The notes under the pieces were generated by a model that was not told where the DNA came from, made no database searches, and saw only the letters and a list, made by a program, of their open reading frames with translations. Made by a program: the position numbers and the translations under genes. Positions 8,379 to 17,877 of a stretch of 64,000 bases of DNA are shown here, piece by piece (within the stretch, counting starts at the first letter, position 1; each line of letters opens with the position of its first letter). The DNA comes from Phyllobacterium sp. T1293 (GTDB taxonomy: Bacteria; Pseudomonadota; Alphaproteobacteria; Rhizobiales; Rhizobiaceae), in NCBI RefSeq assembly GCF_020731415.2, contig NZ_CP088273.1, forward strand, positions 3,043,001 through 3,107,000, in the 5' to 3' direction.

Positions 8379-9191
8379 ATGGAAAAAGCAACAAAAAAGT
8401 CGATCAGACGCTGGGCTATCGGTTTGGTTCTCTTGGCGATTCTCGCCTATTTCGTTCCCTATCTGGTGATCTTTTATCTGATCTGCGGAATTTATGACTT
8501 GTCGCGTAACAAGAATATCGATCTGCAGATGGTCGAACAATATTTCATGGGCAATGGCCTGTTCACCTGGATTCTGTCGCCATTGAATATCGTTCTCGAC
8601 ATCCTGTCGCTGCCCTATATCAACAAGGGCGTCTACAAGCTGGAAGACCTGCCAACGGCCTATCAGGCGGAAGTGCAGCGCCTGATCACAGCGACGCAGA
8701 AGGAAAATCTGGTCGGTAAGTTGCAGGAGCGCGCCGAAAAGCAGGCCCGCAGCATGTTCTTTTTCAAATGGTACGGAAAAGACCAGCCAAGCTTTGCCAA
8801 TGTGCCGTCCTTCTATGAAAAGTACAATTTCGTGAAGACCATCGGCGTGTCGGTGTTCAACAAGAAGAACTCGACTTCGAAGCACTTTGGCCCGATCCGC
8901 GCCACTATCCGCGTGCTCTACAACATCAATGATATGAATGACCGCACGGCTTATATCTGGTGCGGCGACACGACGAGCTACTGGAAAGACGACAAGCTGT
9001 TCATTTTCGATGACACGCTGATGCACCAGTCCGTCAACCAGACCGACCAGACCCGCTACTGCCTGTTTGTCGACATCCTGCGGCCGTCCTATCTGCCCGG
9101 GCTTTATGCTGCCGTTGTTTCGTTCATGGGTCTCATACTCAAGGGCAGCAACTCGATCTTCTATAAAAACTGGAAAGTCATCCAGAAATAG
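8379..9191 (+). CDS. Membrane-anchored aspartyl/asparaginyl beta-hydroxylase family protein, LpxO-like
   Basis: Predicted Fe(II)/2-oxoglutarate dioxygenase anchored in the inner membrane. The best-known bacterial relative, LpxO, hydroxylates the secondary acyl chain of lipid A. Two hydrophobic segments (about residues 12-38 and 62-80) precede the catalytic domain. The iron ligands fit the AspH family: H169 in SKHFGPIR and H216 in FDDTLMHQSVN, with R226 for 2-oxoglutarate. Length is 270 aa, close to LpxO. It is flanked by a terminator on each side, so it is a single-gene unit. The substrate (lipid A or a protein side chain) is inference. Confidence 0.8.
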   Translation: MEKATKKSIRRWAIGLVLLAILAYFVPYLVIFYLICGIYDLSRNKNIDLQMVEQYFMGNGLFTWILSPLNIVLDILSLPYINKGVYKLEDLPTAYQAEVQRLITATQKENLVGKLQERAEKQARSMFFFKWYGKDQPSFANVPSFYEKYNFVKTIGVSVFNKKNSTSKHFGPIRATIRVLYNINDMNDRTAYIWCGDTTSYWKDDKLFIFDDTLMHQSVNQTDQTRYCLFVDILRPSYLPGLYAAVVSFMGLILKGSNSIFYKNWKVIQK

Positions 9192-9211
9192 ATTTTGGTT
9201 TGAGCCAAATG

Positions 9212-9239
9212 AAAAGGGGCGCATTGCGCCCCTTTTTTG
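9212..9239 (+). terminator. Terminator after the hydroxylase gene
   Basis: Stem AAAAGGGGCGCA/TGCGCCCCTTTT with a minimal loop, followed by T residues, 20 bases after the stop codon. Confidence 0.88.
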
Positions 9240-9259
9240 TTGATCAATTTGCAAACTAC

Positions 9260-9436
9260 TGTGCGTGGTGTTCAGTTGATGGTTCGTGGTTCGACAAGCT
9301 CACCATGAGGGAGAGGGGTGGATGCAACGCTAATCGCAAAGATTGCAGCTCACAAAGGCTGCAGAATAAAGCTCCCTTCATCCCCACTTTCCCTCATGGT
9401 GAGCTTGTCGAACCACGAACTGAACACCACGCACAA
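9260..9436. repeat. Palindromic repeat, family B, copy 2
   Basis: Arms at 9260-9313 and 9387-9436 are inverted copies of about 50 bp, differing mainly by a 4-base insertion in the left arm. They contain GGTTCGTGGTTCGACAAGCT and then CACCATGAGGGAG, matching copy 1. The spacer is about 73 bp. The element lies in the intergenic space between the converging hydroxylase gene and pheT and may serve as a bidirectional transcript end. Confidence 0.82.
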
Positions 9437-9451
9437 CAAACCAGCAGCGAT

Positions 9452-11866
9452 TTACCCGCGCAAAGCACCGCCCGTCTGTTTGCTGACGCTTTCAACAATC
9501 CGCTTGGTCAGCGCATCGAGATCCTCGTCATTGAGCGTGCGTTCCTGTGGCTGGATCGCGACTTCAATGGCAACGGACTTCTTGTCAGCACCCAAGGACG
9601 GTCCCTCGAACAGATCAAACACCTGAACGCCTGTGATGAGCTTCTTGTCACCGGCAAGCGCCGCACGAACGATAGAGGCCGCATCCACGGACCTGTCGAC
9701 AACGAATGCAAAATCACGGCGCACCGTCTGGAAATCTGACAATGCCAGCGGCGGCTTGGTGCGTGTTGCCTTCTGCTTGGGTTCGGGGATGGCATCCACA
9801 TAGATTTCGAACCCGCATAGCGCGCCCGATACATCAAGCGTTTCCAGCGTCTTCGGGTGGAATTCACCGAACGTGCCAAGAACGACCTTTGGTCCGAGCT
9901 TGATCGTGCCTGAACGGCCGGGATGATACCAAGCGGGGCCACCGCTTTCGATCTGCAGCTTATCGACAGGGGCACCGCAAGCTTCAAGCACGGCAAGGGC
10001 ATCGGTCTTGGCATCGAACACACCAACAGCCGAGGCATTGCCGGACCAATGACGGCCGGAACCATCCAGCTTTGCTGTGCCACGGCGTATACCCGCAGCA
10101 ACGCGGCGCTGGGTTTCCGGCGTGTTGCCCTCATAGGTGCCAGAGACCTCGAACAGAGCGAGGTCATTGAAGCCACGGTCGGCATTGCGCTGGGCAGCAG
10201 CCAGAAGGCTCGGCAGCAGCGAAGGCCGCATATCGGACATGTCTGCCGCAATCGGGTTGGCAAGCTTCAACGCTGGCTGACCACCGCCGAACAGCTTTGC
10301 CTGTTCCTCCGAAATGAATGACCACGTAACAGCTTCCATCATCCCGCGCGAGGCGAGCGCCCGCTTGGCATTGCGGGTACGGATTTGCAGGATCGTCAGG
10401 ATCTTGCCATTGACTGTCGTATGGCTTTGCAGTGGCTGTGGTTCAATACGGTTGACGCCATGAATACGCATGACTTCTTCCACCAGATCAGCCTTGCCAT
10501 CCACATCCGGACGCCACGATGGAACCAGCACATCGACCACCTCGCCGGTACCCTGGGGCTGAAAGCCGAGACGGGTGAGAATATCGAGGCTTGTCTGTGG
10601 TGGCACTTCGATGCCGGTGAGACGCTTCACTTCCGCCGCCGGGAACGTAACCGACTTTGGCGTGAAGCCCTTATACCCGACAACCTCAGCGGCTGACGGC
10701 GTACCGCCGCACAGTTCAAGGATCATATGTGTTGCTAGCTCGAGGCCGGGCACCATGAATTCCGGATCAACACCGCGTTCGAACCGGTAGCGCGCATCGG
10801 TGATGACACCGAGATTACGGCCTGTACGGGCAATATTCATCGCATCCCAAAGAGCGGATTCAACCACAACATTGGTTGTGTTCTCGTCACAGCCGGAATG
10901 TTCGCCGCCGAGCACACCCGCAAGCGACTCCACACCTTCCGCATCGGCGATAACGCCGATTTCAGGGTTCAGCGTATATTCCTTGCCGTTAAGACCAAGG
11001 ATCGTCTCGCCTTCATGCGCCCAGCGCACGGTGAGATTGCCTTTGACCTTGTCGGCATCGAACACATGCAGCGGACGGCCGCGATCGAACGTCATGTAGT
11101 TGGTGATATCAACAAGCGCATTGATCGGGCGCAGACCAATGGCAATCAGCCGCTGCTGCAACCATTTCGGGCTCGGACCATTCTTGACACCTTTGACGGT
11201 GCGCAGGGCAAAGCCTTCGCACATCGGCGCACGATCACCAAAATCGAGCGTCACACTGACCGAAGCAGCGCCAGTGCCTTTGACAGGCTCCACGGCACCA
11301 CTCTTGAGCTTGCCAAGACCCGCCGCTGCCAGATCCCGGGCAATGCCATAAATGCTGGTGCAATCGGGACGGTTCGGGGTCAGATTGATCTCGATGATCG
11401 GGTCATCAAGACCGGCATAGGCAGCGAAGCTGGTACCGACAGGCGCATCAGCAGGCAGATCGATAATGCCATTGTGCTCATCAGACATTTGCAGCTCGCG
11501 TTCCGAGCACATCATGCCGTGGCTTTCCACGCCGCGAATCTTGCCGACAGACAGTGTGACATCAATACCCGGAACATAGGCACCCGGCGCAGCAAACGCA
11601 CCAATCAGCCCCGCACGCGCATTGGGCGCACCGCAGACAACCTGCAACGGCTTGCCGTCGCCCGTATCAACGGTCAGCACCTGCAGCTTATCCGCATCCG
11701 GATGCCGCGCAGCAGTCAACACTTTGGCGATGACAAAAGGCTTCAGTGCCGCCTTGTCATCCAGCGATTCCACTTCAAGACCAATCATGGTCAGAGTATC
11801 GACAATCTCACTGAGGGAAGCCTCGGTTTCGAGATGATCTTTTAGCCAGGAGAGGGTGAATTTCAT
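9452..11866 (-). CDS. pheT: Phenylalanine--tRNA ligase beta subunit
   Basis: Beta chain of the alpha2-beta2 synthetase that charges tRNA-Phe. At 804 aa it has the full bacterial architecture: an OB-fold tRNA-binding domain (about 40-150, with [13 protein letters not shown]), the B3/B4 editing domain (about 210-390), B5 (about 400-470), the inactive synthetase-like core, and a C-terminal anticodon-binding FDX-ACB domain ending near [19 protein letters not shown]. It is the third gene of a pheS-ASCH-pheT cluster, 21 bp after the ASCH gene. No simple terminator is seen past the stop; the palindromic repeat at 9260-9436 begins 15 bp downstream. Confidence 0.98.
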   Translation of the reverse strand: MKFTLSWLKDHLETEASLSEIVDTLTMIGLEVESLDDKAALKPFVIAKVLTAARHPDADKLQVLTVDTGDGKPLQVVCGAPNARAGLIGAFAAPGAYVPGIDVTLSVGKIRGVESHGMMCSERELQMSDEHNGIIDLPADAPVGTSFAAYAGLDDPIIEINLTPNRPDCTSIYGIARDLAAAGLGKLKSGAVEPVKGTGAASVSVTLDFGDRAPMCEGFALRTVKGVKNGPSPKWLQQRLIAIGLRPINALVDITNYMTFDRGRPLHVFDADKVKGNLTVRWAHEGETILGLNGKEYTLNPEIGVIADAEGVESLAGVLGGEHSGCDENTTNVVVESALWDAMNIARTGRNLGVITDARYRFERGVDPEFMVPGLELATHMILELCGGTPSAAEVVGYKGFTPKSVTFPAAEVKRLTGIEVPPQTSLDILTRLGFQPQGTGEVVDVLVPSWRPDVDGKADLVEEVMRIHGVNRIEPQPLQSHTTVNGKILTILQIRTRNAKRALASRGMMEAVTWSFISEEQAKLFGGGQPALKLANPIAADMSDMRPSLLPSLLAAAQRNADRGFNDLALFEVSGTYEGNTPETQRRVAAGIRRGTAKLDGSGRHWSGNASAVGVFDAKTDALAVLEACGAPVDKLQIESGGPAWYHPGRSGTIKLGPKVVLGTFGEFHPKTLETLDVSGALCGFEIYVDAIPEPKQKATRTKPPLALSDFQTVRRDFAFVVDRSVDAASIVRAALAGDKKLITGVQVFDLFEGPSLGADKKSVAIEVAIQPQERTLNDEDLDALTKRIVESVSKQTGGALRG

Positions 11867-11887
11867 GATTTCACTCGTTTCTCGATT

Positions 11888-12298
11888 TCAACGTCTGAGG
11901 ATTTCGACAAGGCGAAACCGCTCGCATAAAAGTTCCATGTCAGGCGAAAACCCGCCATTGCGTTTGAAGTAGTTCTCATGATCCCGCCGCCACTCGGCAA
12001 GCGTGGCAGAACCTTCGCCCTCATCGCGCGCAAAAGCCTCGTCGACATCCTCAAAACGGCGATAGGTGATCTCTACCGTTTCAATGACCGCCGCCGGATT
12101 GCCTGCGCCATCCAGCACAACATCCCGGCGGCCAACCACCGGCTTTGTCTCGGCACTCTCATCGTATTCACGCAGTGATGCACAAGTCGCGATCTTCCTG
12201 CCCGACAGCACAAGAGCCAGCAATTCATCAGCAAGCTCCGGAGAATCCCCGAAGGCAAATGTCTGGGCATCCCTGTATTGTTCAGGAAGCTCGATCAT
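11888..12298 (-). CDS. ASCH domain-containing protein
   Basis: Small 136-aa protein with an ASCH fold, a PUA-related beta-barrel proposed to bind RNA; some members hydrolyse modified nucleosides (N4-acetylcytidine amidohydrolase type). Visible family features are the basic stretch [16 protein letters not shown] near residues 30-46, the central hydrophobic core [23 protein letters not shown] and the C-terminal aromatic patch [21 protein letters not shown]. The ATG overlaps the pheS stop as ATGA, so it is translationally coupled to pheS, and pheT follows 21 bp later. A role linked to tRNA or translation is inference from context. Confidence 0.85.
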   Translation of the reverse strand: MIELPEQYRDAQTFAFGDSPELADELLALVLSGRKIATCASLREYDESAETKPVVGRRDVVLDGAGNPAAVIETVEITYRRFEDVDEAFARDEGEGSATLAEWRRDHENYFKRNGGFSPDMELLCERFRLVEILRR

Positions 12299-13377
12299 GT
12301 GCTCAGACCACCGAACAATGTCGGCATGTCGAGTGGACGGAAGCCATAATGCTGCAGCCAGCGCACATCGGCATCGAAGAAGTCACGCAGATCCGGCATG
12401 CCATATTTGAGCATGGCGATACGATCAATGCCCATGCCCCAGGCAAAGCCCTGATATTCATCAGGATCAAGCCCGGCGTGGCGCAGGACATTCGGATGAA
12501 CCATGCCGCAACCAAGGATTTCCATCCAGTCGGTACCCTGACCAAACTTCACTTCATTGCCCGAGCGGTCGCACTGGATATCGACTTCCAGTGACGGCTC
12601 AGTGAACGGGAAGAAGGACGGGCGGAAGCGCATCTGCAACGAGGGAACCTCGAAGAAGGATTTGCAGAACTCCTCCAGAACCCATTTCATGTTGGCGACA
12701 TTGGCCGTCTTGTCGATGACAAGCCCTTCCACCTGATGGAACATCGGTGAGTGCGTTGCATCGGAATCCATACGATAGGTCTTGCCGGGGATGACAATCC
12801 GAATCGGCGGCTTCTGCTTTTCCATGGTGCGGATCTGCACGGGGCTTGTATGGGTGCGCAAAAGCTTGCGCTCGCCATTTTCGTCCGGGTTGAAGAAAAA
12901 CGTATCGTGCATCTCCCGTGCCGGATGTCCTTCCGGGAAATTCAGCGCGGTGAAATTGTAATAGTCGGTCTCGACATCAGGGCCTTCAGCAATTGAAAAA
13001 CCCATATCGGCAAAGATCGCCGTGATTTCATCAACCACCTGACTGATCGGATGGATGCGCCCGCGCTCAGCCGGTGCTGTGCGCACGGGCAGGGTGACAT
13101 CCAGCTTTTCCTTTTCAAGGCGTTCGGTAATCGCCGCGTCTTTCAGCGTTCCCTTGCGGCTGGCAAGAGCCTCGGTGACGCGATTCTTCAAACCGTTGAT
13201 TGCAGGTCCCTGCGTCTGCCGTTCTTCCGGCGACATGGAACCCAGCGATTTCAACTTCTCCGAAATCGAGCCCTTCTTGCCAAGTGCGGCGACACGGACG
13301 GCCTCGATTGCCGCTTCGTCATTGGCTGCCTCAATCTGCGCGACCAGCGCGCTTTCCAGTTGTACCAGATCGTCCAT
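12295..13377 (-). CDS. pheS: Phenylalanine--tRNA ligase alpha subunit
   Basis: Catalytic subunit of the Phe-tRNA synthetase. An N-terminal coiled coil (about 1-85) precedes the class II core; motif 2 and 3 regions are visible, including [13 protein letters not shown] and [16 protein letters not shown] text (here [15 protein letters not shown]). Length is 360 aa from the ATG at 13377, which has AGGTGAG upstream; a GTG nine bases earlier is the alternative. It overlaps the ASCH gene by the sequence ATGA and lies 134 bp downstream of rplT, behind the rplT terminator. Confidence 0.98.
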   Translation of the reverse strand: MDDLVQLESALVAQIEAANDEAAIEAVRVAALGKKGSISEKLKSLGSMSPEERQTQGPAINGLKNRVTEALASRKGTLKDAAITERLEKEKLDVTLPVRTAPAERGRIHPISQVVDEITAIFADMGFSIAEGPDVETDYYNFTALNFPEGHPAREMHDTFFFNPDENGERKLLRTHTSPVQIRTMEKQKPPIRIVIPGKTYRMDSDATHSPMFHQVEGLVIDKTANVANMKWVLEEFCKSFFEVPSLQMRFRPSFFPFTEPSLEVDIQCDRSGNEVKFGQGTDWMEILGCGMVHPNVLRHAGLDPDEYQGFAWGMGIDRIAMLKYGMPDLRDFFDADVRWLQHYGFRPLDMPTLFGGLST

Positions 13378-13435
13378 GCTTCTCACCTGTTTCGCGTCTT
13401 GAGCGATTATGCGATCAATTCAATGCAGAAAATTG

Positions 13436-13469
13436 AAAAACCCGCGCCAGCCGAGCCAGCGCGGGTTTC
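13436..13469 (-). terminator. Terminator of rpmI-rplT
   Basis: On the minus strand AACCCGCGC pairs with GCGCGGGTT around an 11-base loop and is followed by TTTTTC, 43 bases after the rplT stop. Confidence 0.85.
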
Positions 13470-13511
13470 CCAAGTCTATATTCCGAATGTGCTTTGGGAG
13501 CGGCGGCTGGC

Positions 13512-13913
13512 TTAGTGGACAGCGCCTTCAAAAGCATTCGGTGTGGTGTTCTTGAGGTATTCGAGTGCCTTCTTGGCAGATGCCACGAGTGCGCCGAATG
13601 CTGCTGGCTCGTGGATCGCGAGATCCGACAGAACCTTGCGGTCAACCTCGATACCGGACTTGCTCAGACCGTCGATGAAACGGCTGTATGTCAGGCCATG
13701 CTCACGAACAGCAGCGTTGATACGCTGGGTCCACAGAGCGCGGAATGTACGCTTCTTGTTCTTGCGGTCGCGGTAAGCGTACTGCTTTGAACGATCGACG
13801 GCAGCTTTTGCAGTCTTGATGGTATTCTTGCGGCGGCCGCGGAAACCCTCAGCCTGCTTCAGAACTTTTTTATGCTTGGCGTGGGACGTAACGCCCCGTT
13901 TTACACGTGCCAT
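13512..13913 (-). CDS. rplT: 50S ribosomal protein L20 (bL20)
   Basis: Ribosomal protein needed early in 50S assembly, binding 23S rRNA domain I-II; in enterobacteria it also represses its own operon. The start [16 protein letters not shown] and the body [19 protein letters not shown] are diagnostic. Length is 133 aa, slightly longer than the 118 aa of E. coli because of a C-terminal extension, normal for alphaproteobacteria. It lies 31 bp after rpmI and ends in its own terminator. Confidence 0.99.
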   Translation of the reverse strand: MARVKRGVTSHAKHKKVLKQAEGFRGRRKNTIKTAKAAVDRSKQYAYRDRKNKKRTFRALWTQRINAAVREHGLTYSRFIDGLSKSGIEVDRKVLSDLAIHEPAAFGALVASAKKALEYLKNTTPNAFEGAVH

Positions 13914-13944
13914 GATATGATCTCCTTAAAACGTCGCTGTCGGC

Positions 13945-14145
13945 TTAAAGGCCGTTGGGCAAGAACTTCTTCACGATTTTCGCATCGGCATCGGCGAGAA
14001 CCATTGTGCCACGTGCGTCACGAATGAATTTGTTCGAACGTTTGATCATGCCATGGCGTTTGCCAGCGGCGGCGGCTTTGATTTTGCCAGTTCCGGTGAT
14101 TTTGAACCGTTTCTTGGCAGCCGATTTGGTCTTCATTTTGGGCAT
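13945..14145 (-). CDS. rpmI: 50S ribosomal protein L35 (bL35)
   Basis: Small basic 66-aa protein of the large subunit, starting [15 protein letters not shown], the family signature. The ATG at 14145 has AGGAG seven bases upstream; a longer frame extends upstream but lacks family similarity. It is paired with rplT. Unlike the common infC-rpmI-rplT order, a membrane-protein gene and two hairpin terminators separate it from infC. Confidence 0.99.
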   Translation of the reverse strand: MPKMKTKSAAKKRFKITGTGKIKAAAAGKRHGMIKRSNKFIRDARGTMVLADADAKIVKKFLPNGL

Positions 14146-14237
14146 TTTGCTACTCCTATTTCTAGGGTTCCCTGTCACTCCAATGGAGCCGGACCCTTCT
14201 GATTTCACTTCAGACCGACCAAAGTCTGAAAGCATGC

Positions 14238-14270
14238 AAAACCGCCACGGCATGCCCTGCCGGGCGGTTT
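14238..14270 (-). terminator. Hairpin terminator or attenuator upstream of rpmI
   Basis: On the minus strand AAACCGCC pairs with GGCGGTTT, with an inner GGCA/TGCC stem, followed by TTTTGC. It lies between the methyltransferase-like gene and rpmI. It may end that transcript or act as a regulated leader for rpmI-rplT. Confidence 0.6.
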
Positions 14271-14338
14271 GAACGCGGCCTTATACCCAGAAGCCGGAAA
14301 AAGCGCAACTGTTGAATCACCCGAGACTTCTGAAAAAT

Positions 14339-14962
14339 TCAATACAACCGGAAGAGAATAGGCAAAATATTGGCTGATTGCAGATATTCGACGAACTCGA
14401 GCAAAGGATAGGAAATGAAAAAGACCAGCCCATCGGCCAATGTCTTGTAGAGCATGGAGGACTTTACGCTCAGAACCTCTGCTTCCCGGTACAGTCTGAT
14501 ATTGGGGAAGAACCGCGGCACTTCACGCTTATAGGCAAGATAAGTCTCGCCGAAAACACTCTCCAGATATCCCTCTTCGGCAACAATGACGAAGTAAAAA
14601 GCGATATAACAGAGGACCGCCAGCAGAAATGCCACGGTCAGGCTGCCGGTCATCATGCCAATGCCGAAAGCGCCGAGTGTGCTGAACACATAGAGCGGGT
14701 TGCGACTCATGGAGTACGGCCCGAGACGAACGATCTCCGAACTCTTGCGCCCACCGATATACAACGTACACCACATGCGCCCGAGGATCGCCAGAACGAT
14801 CACCCCAATGCCGAAATCCTCTATGTATTCGTGCGTCCAGCCATCAGTCCAGGCGGAGCGAACCGTCAGAAGGGCAGCGAGGATCAACAGAATGACGATT
14901 GCCAGCGCCAGGCGGCGGCGGCTTTGAAAACGGGCCATGTCTTTTGGAGATGTGAGCGTCAT
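14339..14962 (-). CDS. Isoprenylcysteine carboxyl methyltransferase / phospholipid methyltransferase-like membrane protein
   Basis: 207-aa integral membrane protein of the ICMT/PEMT-like superfamily, which methylates lipid or small-molecule substrates with S-adenosylmethionine. The C-terminal family motif is seen as VRLGPYSMSRNPLYV (about residues 78-92) with a later EEGYLESVFGETYLAYKREV (about 128-147). These correspond to the SAM-binding and catalytic segments. About four to five hydrophobic helices are present. A further hydrophobic segment after residue 170 is not usual. It sits between infC and rpmI, bounded by hairpins on both sides. The substrate is unknown. Confidence 0.78.
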   Translation of the reverse strand: MTLTSPKDMARFQSRRRLALAIVILLILAALLTVRSAWTDGWTHEYIEDFGIGVIVLAILGRMWCTLYIGGRKSSEIVRLGPYSMSRNPLYVFSTLGAFGIGMMTGSLTVAFLLAVLCYIAFYFVIVAEEGYLESVFGETYLAYKREVPRFFPNIRLYREAEVLSVKSSMLYKTLADGLVFFISYPLLEFVEYLQSANILPILFRLY

Positions 14963-14990
14963 GTCAGCCCTTGGAATCCGGTTCGTTCAA

Positions 14991-15020
14991 GACAAAAGCC
15001 GCCCGAAGGCGGCTCTTGTC
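14991..15020 (-). terminator. Terminator of infC
   Basis: On the minus strand a 13-bp stem GACAAGAGCCGCC/GGCGGCTTTTGTC with one mismatch closes on a stable TTCG tetraloop, 18 bases after the infC stop, with a T-rich 3' arm. Confidence 0.78.
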
Positions 15021-15037
15021 AAAAAGTATGTTCAGTT

Positions 15038-15574
15038 TTAGCGCGGCGCCAGAACCATCATCATCTGACGGCCTTCAAGCCGTGGCTCAGCCTCGACCTT
15101 GGAAATATCAACCGTATCTTCCTTGACCCGGTCGAGCAGCCGCATTCCGAGTTCCTGGTGGGCCATTTCACGACCGCGGAACCGCAATGTCACCTTGACC
15201 TTATCACCTTCATCGAAGAAGCGCTTGATAGCCTTCATCTTCACATCATAATCATGTGTGTCGATGTTCGGCCGCATCTTGATTTCCTTGATTTCGACCG
15301 TCTTCTGCTTCTTGCGCGCCTCGGCAGCCTTCTTCTGTCCCTGGTACTTCAGTTTCCCAAGGTCAACAATCTTACACACCGGCGGCTCGGCATTGGGCAC
15401 GATCTCGACGAGATCGAGTCCGGCCTCATCGGCCATGGCCAGCGCGGCCTGAATGGTAACGATACCGTGGTTTTCACCTTCGGCATCAATGAGCTGTACC
15501 TGGGGTACCCGGATATCACGGTTTGAACGAGGTCCATCTTTCTGGACCACCTGTGCTCTAAAGGGTCGGCGAAT
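15038..15574 (-). CDS. infC: Translation initiation factor IF-3, with ATT start codon
   Basis: IF-3 binds the 30S subunit, prevents premature 50S joining and proofreads the start codon. Both domains are present: the N-terminal domain with [11 protein letters not shown] and the C-terminal domain with [20 protein letters not shown] text, ending LAPR. The proper start is the ATT at 15574-15572: translation from it gives [20 protein letters not shown], the normal N-terminus, and AAGGAG (15584-15589) lies nine bases upstream. The nearest GTG (15550) lacks a ribosome site and would drop eight residues. An AUU start is the basis of IF-3 autoregulation in E. coli. Length is 178 aa. Confidence 0.97.
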   Translation of the reverse strand: MRRPFRAQVVQKDGPRSNRDIRVPQVQLIDAEGENHGIVTIQAALAMADEAGLDLVEIVPNAEPPVCKIVDLGKLKYQGQKKAAEARKKQKTVEIKEIKMRPNIDTHDYDVKMKAIKRFFDEGDKVKVTLRFRGREMAHQELGMRLLDRVKEDTVDISKVEAEPRLEGRQMMMVLAPR

Positions 15575-15589
15575 GGCAGTAGTCTCCTT
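15572..15589 (-). promoter_or_regulatory. infC ribosome binding site with ATT start
   Basis: AAGGAG, nine bases, then ATT on the minus strand. No ATG, GTG or TTG is available at this position, so the rare codon decides the start. IF-3 discriminates against AUU starts, which would allow negative feedback. Confidence 0.85.
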
Positions 15590-15799
15590 GAATTATTTCG
15601 GTCCCGCAAATAGCACCGTCGGGCCTCGCCTGCAATGCTTTGTCTGCGGGGCTTAGCTCAATAACATCTTTTCACGGATAAATCATCCGGTTCAGATATA
15701 GGAATATTCACATTCTATACAATGAAGATTGCTGTTTGACGGCTTTATTGATCCGCCATTGCATGGCAAAAGCACGCGGCTCACCGAGGAGACTCACAG

Positions 15800-16591
15800 A
15801 TGACGGCTCATCAGCCGGAATTCCTTACTGTCAATGAAATCAGGATCGCCCTGCGCCACCGCGAGGGACGTCAGCCGGGTATTGTCTGGCTCGGCGGGTA
15901 CCGTTCTGACATGCGCGGCAGCAAGGCGGAGTGGCTGGATCAATGGGCGGAGGCCAATGACCATGCATTCCTGCGCCATGACTATTCCGCCCATGGCGAG
16001 TCGGGCGGGGAATTTCGTGACGGCACGATATCACTCTGGCTTGAACAGAGCCTTGCGGTGTTCAGGCAGTTTTCATCCGGTCCGCAAATTCTCGTGGGAT
16101 CGTCCATGGGTGGATGGATCGCTCTGCGTATGATCGAGGAACTGCAAAAGGCTGGCGAGCGTGAGCGTATCGCCGGGCTGGTTCTGATTGCACCTGCCCC
16201 CGACTTCACGTCTGAACTGGTCGAGCCGAGCCTGACACAGGATCAGCGTCGCCAGCTTGCCGAGCGTGGCTATATGGAAGAGCCCTCCGAATATTCGCCC
16301 GAACCCTATACTTACACCAAAGCCCTGCTTGACGATGGCAAGGCCAATCAGGTTCTCAAAGGTGTTATCCAGACCGATTGCCCTGTCCACATCCTGCAGG
16401 GCATGGAGGACAAGGATGTTCCCTATACACACGCTCTGCGGCTGGTTGATCACTTGCCGGTTGACGATGTGACGATTACGCTGGTGCGTGATGGCGATCA
16501 TCGTCTGTCACGTCCACAGGATCTCGAGCTTCTCACCCGCACCGTGGCATCCATGGTCGAACACTCAAAGCCCCGCCCGCCACTCGGGTAA
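15800..16591 (+). CDS. Alpha/beta hydrolase
   Basis: 263-aa serine hydrolase of the alpha/beta fold, close in layout to ABHD10-type thioesterases. The nucleophile elbow GSSMGG places the catalytic Ser at residue 102; the acid is probably the Asp in GMEDKDVPY and the His is in RDGDHRLS near the end. An oxyanion segment WLGGYRSDMRG is near residues 30-40. The start ATG follows GAGGAG. It is divergent from infC and 25 bp upstream of the BenE-like transporter, so the two may be co-transcribed. Substrate unknown. Confidence 0.88.
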   Translation: MTAHQPEFLTVNEIRIALRHREGRQPGIVWLGGYRSDMRGSKAEWLDQWAEANDHAFLRHDYSAHGESGGEFRDGTISLWLEQSLAVFRQFSSGPQILVGSSMGGWIALRMIEELQKAGERERIAGLVLIAPAPDFTSELVEPSLTQDQRRQLAERGYMEEPSEYSPEPYTYTKALLDDGKANQVLKGVIQTDCPVHILQGMEDKDVPYTHALRLVDHLPVDDVTITLVRDGDHRLSRPQDLELLTRTVASMVEHSKPRPPLG

Positions 16592-16616
16592 GTCTCTTCC
16601 GAAACAGGTTTCACCC

Positions 16617-17762
16617 ATGCGCTCCTCTGTGATTGCTTCTGCTGTCGTCGCTGCCATCGTTGGTTTTGGCGGAACGCTCGCGCTGATCATCGCGGCTGCA
16701 AATGCGCTTGGAGCGACACAGGCAGAGACTGCAAGCTGGGTGACGGCGCTCTGTCTCGCCATGTTTGCCGGCACGGGTTATCTGAGCTGGCGTTACAAAA
16801 TGCCTATCATCACCGCGTGGTCGACACCGGGTCTGGCGCTGATCGGGGCAAGCACCGGCTTTACCATGCAACAGGGTGTTGGCGCCTTCATTGTCACGGC
16901 GATCGCCATCATCATCACGGGATTGGTCAAGCCGGTCTCGGGTCTCGTCTCCAAAATCCCCGCATCGATTGCTTCAGGCATGCTTGCGGGTGTTCTCTTT
17001 GCCTTCCTTACCGGCGCAGCGCGAACAATTCCCGTCGATCCGCTGTTTGTATTGCCGCTAATATTGCTCTTCTTCGTTATCCGCCTGTTCAGCCCGGCAA
17101 TGGCGGTGCTCGCGGTGCTTTTTGGTGGAATTCTATTTGCTTTTGCAAGCGGCCGCGTTGCCACTGTGCCGGATATCGGCCTTTCGACCCTCACGCTCAT
17201 CATGCCGGTGTTCGATACCACAGCGATCATCGGTATTGCCCTTCCCCTCTACCTTGTCACCATGGCATCGCAGAATTTGCCGGGCTTCGCAGTTCTGCGC
17301 GCTGCCGGTTACGAGCCGCCAACATCAGCGGCATTGCAGGTCACAGGATTCATCTCGCTGCTCACCGCGCCGTTCGGTGCGCATACCAGCAATATGGCGG
17401 CGATTTCAGCGGCAATCTGCACGGGACCGGACGCCCATCCAGACCCGGCACAACGCTGGCTGACGGGACCTTTCTACGCACTCTCATATCTGATACTGGC
17501 AATTTTCGGCGCCTCACTGGTGGCACTCTTTGCTGTCCTGCCTGCCCCATTGATTGCACTCGTTGCCGGTCTTGCCCTTATCGGCGCCTTTGCCAATGCG
17601 CTGACCATTGCTCTCAAGAATGAGACCGAGCGGCTTGCCGCTGTTGTGACCTTTGCGGTGACGGCATCGGGCATTTCGATTGCCGGAATTGGCGCGGCCT
17701 TCTGGGCGCTGGTTGCCGGCCTGCTTGTCGTTGCCTTCGATCACGCAAAGAAACATATCTGA
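16617..17762 (+). CDS. benE: Benzoate/H+ symporter BenE family transporter
   Basis: 381-aa inner-membrane protein with about 12 hydrophobic helices, assigned to the BenE family (proton-coupled aromatic acid uptake). Family features include WRYKMPIITAWSTPG near residue 60 and the segment TAPFGAHTSNMAAISAAICTGPDAHPDP, which matches the conserved intracellular loop. The ATG at 16617 gives a normal N-terminus; an upstream in-frame start would overlap the hydrolase. No benzoate catabolic gene is nearby, so the true substrate is open. Confidence 0.85.
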   Translation: MRSSVIASAVVAAIVGFGGTLALIIAAANALGATQAETASWVTALCLAMFAGTGYLSWRYKMPIITAWSTPGLALIGASTGFTMQQGVGAFIVTAIAIIITGLVKPVSGLVSKIPASIASGMLAGVLFAFLTGAARTIPVDPLFVLPLILLFFVIRLFSPAMAVLAVLFGGILFAFASGRVATVPDIGLSTLTLIMPVFDTTAIIGIALPLYLVTMASQNLPGFAVLRAAGYEPPTSAALQVTGFISLLTAPFGAHTSNMAAISAAICTGPDAHPDPAQRWLTGPFYALSYLILAIFGASLVALFAVLPAPLIALVAGLALIGAFANALTIALKNETERLAAVVTFAVTASGISIAGIGAAFWALVAGLLVVAFDHAKKHI

Positions 17763-17877
17763 TTTCAAACCCTTATCGCATTCCCGCTCACGATTTCTTG
17801 AAAAGCCGCAATCGGTCTCCCATGTCGTATTCAATCGACCAATCGGGGTCGGGCTTTCGTGAGAAGGAAGAGGTTTT

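Noticed and set aside
8247..9254. Open frame of 335 codons on the minus strand opposite the hydroxylase gene
   Set aside because: The plus-strand protein has clear iron ligands and membrane segments; the antisense frame is a by-product and runs through the terminator hairpin.
15640..15720. tRNA-like text (GGGGCTTAGCTCAAT) upstream of infC
   Set aside because: The D-arm-like string is not followed by an anticodon stem, T-arm or acceptor match.
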